Below, in pieces: positions 1-4,827 of a DNA stretch of 5,475 bases. Position numbers and translations under genes: made by a program. The stretch comes from an uncultured Pseudomonadota bacterium. GTDB lineage: Bacteria > SAR324 > NAC60-12. Under the pieces are notes generated by a model, which had not been told where the DNA came from, did no database searches, and was given only the letters and a program-made list of their open reading frames with translations. Within the stretch, counting starts at the first letter, position 1. Each line of letters begins with the position of its first letter. The stretch spans positions 1-5,475 of the forward strand of contig CAJXNF010000221.1 of assembly GCA_913056375.1 (NCBI GenBank), given 5' to 3'.

Positions 1-157
1 CATAAATTCTGTCAACAGCGTCAGCTGATTCTTGCCGAATCAGGTTTTGAATTTGCAAATCCAGAGGAACACTTTGGACATTATTTTCCTGAGCCTGAGC
101 AATGTTAAACGTCAGAATGAAAAGACAAAAGCTTGTGAAAATTTTTAGGGGGACCAT
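1..157 (-). CDS. N-terminal part of a secreted/periplasmic protein of unknown function (runs off left edge)
   Basis: Reading leftward from an ATG at 157-155, 52 codons stay open to the window edge, so the C-terminus is missing. The first 22 residues form a typical Sec signal peptide: short N-region with one Lys (MVPLK), hydrophobic core (about residues 6-17, rich in F, L, I), and a cleavage site reading A-Q-A before Q23-E24. There is no lipobox Cys at the cleavage site, so it is probably not a lipoprotein. The mature part visible (about 30 residues) is polar and Gln/Asn/Asp-rich, and its family is not recognised. The start is supported by a GGTGAG/GAGG Shine-Dalgarno-like stretch at 165-173 followed by seven A. 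It overlaps the 5' end of the rightward gene at 102. The opposite strand is also open over 1-108 but has a less protein-like composition. The call rests on the signal peptide and ribosome binding site rather than on homology. Confidence 0.6.
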   Translation of the reverse strand, partial: MVPLKIFTSFCLFILTFNIAQAQENNVQSVPLDLQIQNLIRQESADAVDRIY

Positions 158-515
158 TTTTTTTCTCACCCTCATGCTTCCCTTTGGGGCCTCCGCCCAA
201 AAGTATCGCAGGGATTGTTACTTGTCTGAACAGGCAAGATACAACTGCTTCATGCAGAGTCATACAGGATCGCTGGAAACTGCTAAGACTCGAGCTGCAG
301 AGCGCAGGGATATTCTTGAACAACAAGCTGCAGCAAGGCCAGATCTGATTGCAGAAAGAAACCAACGTAGGGAGAGAGAGTTGCAAGAATTGCGGCAAAT
401 TGTGGAAGCTGCTCTTCGGCGAAATGTTACTAATGAGGGGAAGAAATACCAGGTTAACTATGGGATTGTCCTGGAACCCAGAGCGGTTGAGAGTCAAGAG
501 CAGTCAGACAGGTAG
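102..515 (+). CDS. Small exported protein, charged and probably helical, unknown function
   Basis: Up to 137 residues. A basic N-region is followed by a hydrophobic core at about residues 18-28 and an A-S-A cleavage site before Q33, giving a mature protein of about 105 residues, presumably periplasmic. The mature part begins with two cysteines 10 residues apart (C39, C49), which could form a disulfide. It continues with a strongly charged Arg/Glu/Gln/Ala-rich stretch (about residues 57-108) that looks like a long helix or coiled coil, then a more mixed tail. The start is uncertain: ATG 102, ATG 117 (M6) and GTG 135 (V12) are all possible and none has a strong Shine-Dalgarno sequence. GTG 135 would give the most standard signal peptide (21 residues) and the smallest overlap (23 bp) with the leftward gene. 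Its 3' end overlaps the convergent gene at 504 by 12 bp. I do not recognise the family. Confidence 0.65.
   Translation: MLNVRMKRQKLVKIFRGTIFFLTLMLPFGASAQKYRRDCYLSEQARYNCFMQSHTGSLETAKTRAAERRDILEQQAAARPDLIAERNQRRERELQELRQIVEAALRRNVTNEGKKYQVNYGIVLEPRAVESQEQSDR
202..230 (-). promoter_or_regulatory. Possible sigma70-type promoter for the leftward secreted-protein gene
   Basis: On the minus strand, TTCAGA (230-225) is separated by 17 bp from GATACT (207-202). Each hexamer matches its consensus at 4 of 6 positions. Transcription would start near 195, about 38 nt before the ATG at 157. It lies inside the oppositely oriented coding region 102-515, so it is a weak call on pattern only. Confidence 0.25.
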
Positions 516-977
516 GTCTTGTGAATCAATATAATCGCTCATATTTTCAGTGAGATATTTTTCCAACTCCACTTCGTTTCCTTCGGCAGCACTTCTCTCT
601 ACAACGGTAAAAGTCCCGGATAATTTCTTCAGAAGTTGAACCTGCTCCTGCTCAATCGGATCTAGCTCCTCCACCTTGATTGCATTCATCTCTTGCTCAC
701 TTGCCCTAGTCACTTCAAAGATTTGTATTTTCGTAATAGATGGAATTTGTAAAAATTCATTCAGTTTAGTTTGAGCCGGCTTCTTGGCACCTAATCTATT
801 GAAATGATGTAGGTTGTTCTCAGCGTCTAAGAATGCAAAAAAGCTAATTCGTGAATTTTCTAGAAACTGATCTGGTTCGTTGATCCGATAATTTTTGTGC
901 TCAAGAACAAAACTATAAATTTGTCCAGATTTAAGAGTTTTGGTCTGCTGAAGCCGTAATTTTTGAGACAGAGTCAT
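504..977 (-). CDS. Hypothetical protein, 157 residues, probably cytoplasmic
   Basis: Complete reading frame with no signal peptide and no membrane segment. The N-terminal half is basic and mixed alpha/beta in character, with alternating hydrophobic and aromatic residues (for example SFVLEH at 22-27 and ISFFAFLD at 44-51). The C-terminal half is rich in Glu and Gln (EELDPIEQEQVQLLKK, about 103-118), suggesting helices, and ends in an acidic tail. I do not recognise a family or catalytic motif. ATG 977 is the first possible start because an in-frame TGA lies at 992-990. No Shine-Dalgarno sequence precedes it; the upstream bases read CCCTTCCAAAAA. A good promoter lies at 1018-1046. The gene is divergent from icd and convergent with, and overlapping by 12 bp, the exported-protein gene. 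Codon use resembles the neighbours. Confidence 0.7.
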   Translation of the reverse strand: MTLSQKLRLQQTKTLKSGQIYSFVLEHKNYRINEPDQFLENSRISFFAFLDAENNLHHFNRLGAKKPAQTKLNEFLQIPSITKIQIFEVTRASEQEMNAIKVEELDPIEQEQVQLLKKLSGTFTVVERSAAEGNEVELEKYLTENMSDYIDSQDLPV

Positions 978-1000
978 TTTTTGGAAGGGTCAAAAATATT

Positions 1001-1014
1001 CAAAAAATTTTTTG
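1001..1014. repeat. Perfect A6T6 palindrome
   Basis: CAAAAAATTTTTTG is a perfect 14-bp palindrome just downstream of the leftward -10 box, covering that promoter's predicted transcription start (about 1011). A-tracts of this kind bend or stiffen DNA, so a role in promoter geometry or nucleoid-protein binding is possible. Confidence 0.5.
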
Positions 1015-1017
1015 CTC

Positions 1018-1046
1018 ATCATCAAGCGATCAAATAGCTTTGTCAA
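1018..1046 (-). promoter_or_regulatory. Sigma70-like promoter for the 157-residue hypothetical gene
   Basis: On the minus strand a perfect TTGACA (1046-1041) is followed after exactly 17 bp by GATGAT (1023-1018), a 4/6 match to TATAAT. Predicted initiation is near 1011, giving a 5' leader of about 34 nt before ATG 977. Position, spacing and orientation all fit. Confidence 0.55.
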
Positions 1047-1054
1047 GGTATCTA

Positions 1055-1092
1055 GTTGATTGAATTTACTAAGGATGAATCCCGGTTGATTG
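1055..1092 (+). repeat. Direct repeat GTTGATTG x2, 30 bp apart
   Basis: The octamer GTTGATTG occurs at 1055-1062 and again at 1085-1092, exactly 30 bp apart, about three helical turns. A related heptamer GGTTGTT occurs at 1160-1166 and 1220-1226, exactly 60 bp apart. Spacing in whole helical turns would suit repeated sites for one regulator, but in AT-rich DNA short repeats also arise by chance. Confidence 0.3.
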
Positions 1093-1135
1093 TAAAATCA
1101 GATCATTATTACAAGCAGCTAAGTGGATAGGATTT

Positions 1136-1159
1136 TAGATAACAATTGAAAATTATCTA
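1136..1159. promoter_or_regulatory. Inverted repeat, possible operator upstream of icd
   Basis: TAGATAA (1136-1142) and TTATCTA (1153-1159) form a perfect 7-bp inverted repeat with a 10-bp spacer, which itself begins with the palindrome CAATTG. Arms are centred 17 bp apart. It has no T-tract and lies about 110 bp before the icd start, so an operator is more likely than a terminator. The cognate regulator is unknown. Confidence 0.4.
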
Positions 1160-1200
1160 GGTTGTTGTAGTGTCTGCAAGTTTAAATATTGTTACTAATT

Positions 1201-1218
1201 AGAGTGATTCCACACTCT
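1201..1218. promoter_or_regulatory. Inverted repeat AGAGTG-N6-CACTCT in the icd leader region
   Basis: Six-base perfect arms (1201-1206 and 1213-1218) flank a 6-base loop ATTCCA, extendable by two T-G wobble pairs if transcribed. It lies about 50 bp upstream of the icd start. It could be an operator or a small 5'-UTR hairpin. No U-run follows immediately, so a terminator is unlikely. Confidence 0.35.
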
Positions 1219-1258
1219 GGGTTGTTATTTTACAAACAATTTCACAAACCCTCTTCTT

Positions 1259-1262
1259 GGAG
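1259..1262 (+). promoter_or_regulatory. Ribosome binding site of icd, supporting a GTG start
   Basis: GGAG lies 6 nt before the GTG at 1269. Together with the alignment of the N-terminus to eukaryotic-type isocitrate dehydrogenases, this supports the GTG start over the next in-frame ATG (residue 18), which would cut into the conserved GDEMTR segment. Confidence 0.65.
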
Positions 1263-1268
1263 TAAATC

Positions 1269-2498
1269 GTGGCCAAGATTCAAGTAGCCAACCCAGTCGT
1301 TGAGCTGGACGGCGATGAGATGACCCGAATCATTTGGCAGAAAATCAAGGAAAAATTGATTCACCCCTACCTTGATATTGATCTGCGATATTATGATCTT
1401 TCTGTCCAGAAAAGGGACGAAACAAACGATCAAATTACCTTGGATGCAGCAAAAGCAATTCAAGAGCACAATGTCGGAATCAAATGTGCGACTATCACTC
1501 CAGACGAGGATCGAGTAGTAGAATTCAATCTCAAGAAAATGTGGAGGTCTCCTAATGGAACTTTGCGCAATTACTTGGGAGGCACTGTTTTCAGGGAACC
1601 CATCATTTGTAGCAATGTTCCCAGGCTCGTCAAAGCATGGAAAAAACCCATCATTGTTGGGCGCCACGCATTTGCCGATCAATACAAGGCTACAGATTTC
1701 AAGGTGAGTGGCCCAGGAACCCTAAAAATTAGTTTTGAGCCTGCTGATGGAGGAGAGGCTGTTAATCATGAGATTTATCAATTTGAAGGAGCGGGGGTAG
1801 CACTTGGAATGTACAATACCAAGGCATCGATCATAGACTTTGCCCGGTCTTGTATGAGTTATTCTTTGTCAAAAAACTATCCGCTCTACCTCTCCACAAA
1901 GAACACCATCCTCAAACAATATGATGGAATGTTCAGAGATACATTTCAGGAGGTGTTTGATGCTGAATTCAAAGAGCAATTTGATAAAGCAGGATTGACC
2001 TATGAGCACCGACTCATCGATGATTTGGTTGCTCAAGTACTCAAGTGGGACGGAGGAATCGTTTGGGCCTGTAAAAATTACGATGGTGATGTTCAGTCTG
2101 ACACGGTTGCCCAAGGATTTGGTTCATTGGGATTGATGACATCGGTCTTGGTGTGTCCGGATGGCAAGACAATCGAAGCTGAAGCCGCACATGGAACCGT
2201 TACCCGACACTACAGGGATCACCAAAAAGGCAAGCCAACCAGCACCAACCCAGTGGCAAGTATTTTTGCTTGGACAGTTGGCCTCAAGCATCGTGGAAAA
2301 TTGGATGGCAATGCAGACTTGATTCGTTTTGGGGAAACTCTCGAAAAAGTGTGCGTAAGTACTATTGAGGGTGGGGTGATGACCAAAGATCTCGCTGTCG
2401 CAATCACTGGAAGTACTAATCCATCTAAGGAAAATTACGTGTATACAGATGAATTTTTGGATGCTTTAGACAGTGGTCTGCAGAAAGCGATGAGTTAA
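1269..2498 (+). CDS. icd: NADP-dependent isocitrate dehydrogenase, homodimeric (eukaryotic-like) type
   Basis: Catalyses oxidative decarboxylation of isocitrate to 2-oxoglutarate, yielding NADPH and CO2, in the cytoplasm. At 409 residues it has the usual length of the subfamily that includes human IDH1/IDH2, and from memory of human IDH1 it aligns almost without gaps. Visible landmarks are SPNGTLRN (94-101) with substrate-binding S94 and R100, R109, R132 in GRHA (the position of human R132), Y139, K211, and metal ligands D251, D274 and D278. The isocitrate/isopropylmalate dehydrogenase signature runs from about 270 to 289 (NYDGD...GSLGL). AAHGT at 306-310 is followed by R313-H314, the pair that recognises the NADP 2'-phosphate in this subfamily. 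It starts with GTG. This is not the E. coli-type Icd, so regulation by AceK-type phosphorylation is not expected. It is first of four co-directional TCA genes, with mdh 53 bp downstream. No sign of damage. Confidence 0.97.
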   Translation: MAKIQVANPVVELDGDEMTRIIWQKIKEKLIHPYLDIDLRYYDLSVQKRDETNDQITLDAAKAIQEHNVGIKCATITPDEDRVVEFNLKKMWRSPNGTLRNYLGGTVFREPIICSNVPRLVKAWKKPIIVGRHAFADQYKATDFKVSGPGTLKISFEPADGGEAVNHEIYQFEGAGVALGMYNTKASIIDFARSCMSYSLSKNYPLYLSTKNTILKQYDGMFRDTFQEVFDAEFKEQFDKAGLTYEHRLIDDLVAQVLKWDGGIVWACKNYDGDVQSDTVAQGFGSLGLMTSVLVCPDGKTIEAEAAHGTVTRHYRDHQKGKPTSTNPVASIFAWTVGLKHRGKLDGNADLIRFGETLEKVCVSTIEGGVMTKDLAVAITGSTNPSKENYVYTDEFLDALDSGLQKAMS

Positions 2499-2530
2499 TA
2501 ATTTTTCTGATTTCTAATCAATAGACACTC

Positions 2531-2550
2531 AGCTGATCAAGGATCTAGCT
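2531..2550 (+). promoter_or_regulatory. Possible hairpin covering the mdh Shine-Dalgarno
   Basis: AGCT-GATC (2531-2538), loop AAG, then GATC-T-AGCT (2542-2550) can fold into an 8-bp stem with one bulged T (2546). The mdh Shine-Dalgarno sequence AAGGA (2539-2543, 7-8 nt before ATG 2552) sits in the loop and the first stem bases. If it forms, it could dampen mdh translation relative to icd. Folding was done by eye only. Confidence 0.3.
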
Positions 2551-2551
2551 T

Positions 2552-3532
2552 ATGAAAAGAGTAAAAGTTGCTGTAACCGGGGCGGCAGGCCAAATTGGCT
2601 ATGCAATGGTTTTTCGACTAGCCTCTGGAGCCATCTTCGGACCTGATACTGCAGTTCAACTTCAACTGCTGGAACTGGAGCAAGCCCTTCCCGCACTGGA
2701 AGGGGTCAAGATGGAATTGGATGATTGTGCTTTCCCTCAATTGGAAAAAGTAACCTGTACTTCGGATGCGAATGTCGCTTTCGGCGATGCAGATTATGTC
2801 TTATTGGTGGGAGCCGCCCCCAGAAAAGCTGGAATGGAGCGAAATGATCTCTTAGAAATCAATGGGAAGATCTTTGTTGGTCAAGGTAAAGCAATCAATG
2901 ACAATGCAGGTGAAAATGTAAGAATTATTACAGTAGGTAATCCCTGTAATACCAATGCATTAATCGCTATGAACAACGCCCCAAAAATCGGCGCAGATCG
3001 CTGGTTTGCTATGACCGCATTGGATGAAAATCGGGCCAAAAGTCAGTTGGCCCAAAAGGCTGGAGTTTTAATTCGTGAGGTCAGCAATGTTGCTATTTGG
3101 GGAAATCATAGTGCGACCCAGTATCCTGATTTCTACAATGCACTGATTCAAGGCCAACCGGCTACTGAGGTGATTACAGACCATGAATGGCTGAAAGGTG
3201 AATTCATCAGTGTGGTCCAACAACGTGGCGCAGCAATCATCAAAGCTCGAGGGGCTTCTTCAGCAGCATCCGCTGCAAACGCTGCTCTCGATACAATCAT
3301 GCGTCTAGAAAAGCCCACTCCAGCAGGAGATTGGTTCAGCGCAGCGGTTCCAAGCGATGGAAGTTACGGAATTCCAGAAGGCTTGCTCTTCAGCTACCCA
3401 CTGCGTAGCAATGGAGAAAGCTATGAAATTGTGCAGGGCGTTGCATTGAATGATTTCGCCCAAGCTAAGCTAGATATCACTCGCAAAGAGTTGGAAGAAG
3501 AAAGAGATGCTGTGAAGAGCATGCTGAATTGA
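2552..3532 (+). CDS. mdh: NAD-dependent malate dehydrogenase, Thermus/cytosolic type
   Basis: Interconverts malate and oxaloacetate with NAD in the TCA cycle. The 326-residue length fits the MDH branch that includes Thermus and eukaryotic cytosolic enzymes, distinct from the shorter E. coli mitochondrial-like branch. The Rossmann dinucleotide motif is TGAAGQIG (9-16). E41 at the end of the second beta strand indicates NAD rather than NADP preference. GAAPRKAGMER (87-97) carries substrate arginines R91 and R97, and GNPCNTN lies at 129-135. LDENRA (157-162) supplies catalytic D158 and R161, and GNHS (184-187) the catalytic H186. RGASSAASAANAA follows further on, as is typical of the branch. One oddity is Ala at 156, where relatives I recall usually have Arg (TRLD); this position is not one of the catalytic residues. 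It lies 53 bp after icd and 88 bp before sucC, and is probably co-transcribed. ATG start preceded by AAGGA. Confidence 0.96.
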   Translation: MKRVKVAVTGAAGQIGYAMVFRLASGAIFGPDTAVQLQLLELEQALPALEGVKMELDDCAFPQLEKVTCTSDANVAFGDADYVLLVGAAPRKAGMERNDLLEINGKIFVGQGKAINDNAGENVRIITVGNPCNTNALIAMNNAPKIGADRWFAMTALDENRAKSQLAQKAGVLIREVSNVAIWGNHSATQYPDFYNALIQGQPATEVITDHEWLKGEFISVVQQRGAAIIKARGASSAASAANAALDTIMRLEKPTPAGDWFSAAVPSDGSYGIPEGLLFSYPLRSNGESYEIVQGVALNDFAQAKLDITRKELEEERDAVKSMLN

Positions 3533-3620
3533 AATTGAATTCAACGATAGCGAACTCTTGCTTGCCTAGCCTTGAATAATTGGGAATATCAACAGTCGTT
3601 ATTCCATTCTCAGAGGACTG

Positions 3621-4796
3621 ATGAAAATACACGAGTATCAGGCAAAACAAATTTTAGCCAATTATGGCGTAACCATACCCCGTGGAAAAGTAGCATTCAC
3701 CGTTGATGAAGCGGTGAAAGCCGCCGAAGAATTGGGAACTGAGATCTGTGTGGTGAAGGCTCAAATTCATGCAGGTGGACGTGGAAAAGGTGGTGGTGTC
3801 AAGGTTTCAAAAGGCTTGGAAGCTGTGCGTACAAATGCAGAGCAGATTCTTGGGATGCAACTGGTTACTCACCAGACTGGGCCAAAGGGTCAGCAAGTTA
3901 AAAGGGTCCTTGTCGAAGAAGGAATGGACATCAAGAAAGAACTTTATGTCTCATTGCTGGTTGATCGGGGTTCTCAGCAAGTGGTGATGCTGGCCTCCAC
4001 AGAAGGGGGAATGGACATTGAGCAGGTTGCGGCAAACACCCCTGAAAAAATTCTTAAAGTTGGTATCGATCCAACTATTGGAATGAGGCCCTACCAAGCT
4101 ACCGAGTTGGCGTATGGTTTAGAGATTGACATGATCAATCCAAAATTGATTAGGCCCGCAGCAGCTCTGTTCCAAGGGCTTTACGAGGCCTTTGTGAATG
4201 AAGACTGCTCCTTGGTTGAGATCAATCCTTTGGTGCTCACTGGTGATGGCCGGGTCATTGCCTTGGATTCGAAGATCACAATCGATGACAATGCTTTGTT
4301 CCGACACAAGGATACGCTTGAGCTGAGAGATCTTGACGAAGAGGATCCTGCTGAAACCGAAGCTTCAGAAAATGACCTCAATTACATTCGATTGGACGGC
4401 TCGATTGGATGTATGGTCAATGGTGCTGGTCTTGCCATGGGGACAATGGATATCATTAAGGCTTGTGGTGGTGAACCAGCCAATTTTCTTGATGTTGGGG
4501 GGGGGAGTACCCAGGAAAGAGTTGAATTGGCGTTTCGGCTGATTTCCAGCGATCCACATGTAAAGTGCATCTTGATCAACATTTTTGGTGGGATTGTGAG
4601 GTGTGATATGGTAGCCGCAGGTGTCGTCGCTGCGATCAAGGATGTCGATCTGAAAGTGCCGGTTGTGGTTCGTTTGGAAGGAACTAATGCAGCAGAAGCA
4701 CATCAAATCGTCAATGATTCTGGTCTTGGTAGTCGCCTCCAAATGGCAGATGGTTTAAGAGATGCTGCCGAAAAAGCAGTTGCCGCTGTTGCCTGA
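3621..4796 (+). CDS. sucC: Succinyl-CoA synthetase (ADP/GDP-forming), beta subunit
   Basis: Beta subunit of the enzyme that converts succinyl-CoA plus NDP and phosphate to succinate, CoA and NTP, the substrate-level phosphorylation step of the TCA cycle. Its 391 residues compare with 388 in E. coli and align throughout. The N-terminal ATP-grasp domain begins MKIHEYQAK. KAQIHAGGRGKGGGVK (46-61) contains nucleotide-binding K46 and the glycine-rich loop. E107, and E200-N202 and D216 in VEINPLV...LDSK, correspond to the E. coli nucleotide/Mg-binding residues. The C-terminal CoA-ligase domain has GCMVNGAGLAMGTMD, DVGGG (291-295), NIFGGIVRCD and VVVRLEGTN. The three glycines 293-295 are encoded by nine consecutive G (4497-4505), and the frame is intact. 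ATG 3621 has AGAGGA at 3612-3617, with short spacing. sucD follows after 31 bp. Nucleotide specificity (ATP or GTP) cannot be told by eye. Confidence 0.97.
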   Translation: MKIHEYQAKQILANYGVTIPRGKVAFTVDEAVKAAEELGTEICVVKAQIHAGGRGKGGGVKVSKGLEAVRTNAEQILGMQLVTHQTGPKGQQVKRVLVEEGMDIKKELYVSLLVDRGSQQVVMLASTEGGMDIEQVAANTPEKILKVGIDPTIGMRPYQATELAYGLEIDMINPKLIRPAAALFQGLYEAFVNEDCSLVEINPLVLTGDGRVIALDSKITIDDNALFRHKDTLELRDLDEEDPAETEASENDLNYIRLDGSIGCMVNGAGLAMGTMDIIKACGGEPANFLDVGGGSTQERVELAFRLISSDPHVKCILINIFGGIVRCDMVAAGVVAAIKDVDLKVPVVVRLEGTNAAEAHQIVNDSGLGSRLQMADGLRDAAEKAVAAVA

Positions 4797-4817
4797 TCAC
4801 CCCTCAAATGAGTATTG

Positions 4818-4823
4818 AAAGGA
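4818..4823 (+). promoter_or_regulatory. Ribosome binding site of sucD
   Basis: AAAGGA ends 4 nt before ATG 4828. An earlier ATG at 4808 opens only a 7-codon frame (MSIERKV) that ends in a TGA overlapping the sucD ATG (4829-4831). The choice of 4828 rests on this site and on the conserved N-terminus. Confidence 0.6.
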
Positions 4824-4827
4824 AAGT

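Larger units (their letters stand above)
978..1268. promoter_or_regulatory. Divergent AT-rich intergenic region upstream of icd
   Basis: This stretch of 291 bp holds no gene. The left third contains the leftward promoter and an A6T6 palindrome. The right two thirds contain two separate inverted repeats (1136-1159 and 1201-1218) and short direct repeats, which could be operators controlling the TCA operon. For icd I found only a weak promoter candidate, TTGTTG at 1162-1167 with AATATT at 1185-1190 (17-bp spacer; 3/6 and 4/6 matches). A promoter is expected here from the gene layout but is not clearly visible. Confidence 0.6.

Noticed and set aside
52..84. TTGCAA (53-58) and CATTAT (79-84) as a promoter for the rightward exported-protein gene
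   Set aside because: The spacer is 20 bp and the matches are weak. No other convincing promoter was seen upstream of that gene.
1..108. Plus-strand open frame (35 codons, stop at 106-108) as the 3' end of an upstream gene overlapping ATG 102 in an ATGTTAA arrangement
   Set aside because: It is open and its overlap with the next start looks operon-like, but it is unusually rich in His, Phe and Cys. The opposite strand offers a clean signal peptide and ribosome binding site over the same bases. Sequence to the left is needed to settle it.
105..497. Minus-strand 130-codon frame opposite the small exported-protein gene
   Set aside because: Composition is Ser/Leu/Cys-rich and low in charged residues, as expected of an antisense shadow, and it has no ribosome binding site or domain.
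1242..1682. Minus-strand 146-codon frame opposite the start of icd
   Set aside because: It lies opposite strongly conserved icd codons and has no recognisable features.
3583..3605. Inverted repeat GGAATA...TATTCC in the mdh-sucC gap, considered as a terminator or attenuator
   Set aside because: Only 6 A/T-rich pairs with an 11-nt loop and no following T-tract. The nearby palindrome TTGAATTCAA (3535-3544) also lacks terminator features.
4365..4742. Minus-strand 125-codon frame opposite sucC
   Set aside because: Antisense of conserved CoA-ligase motifs, with His/Cys/Ile-rich random-looking composition.
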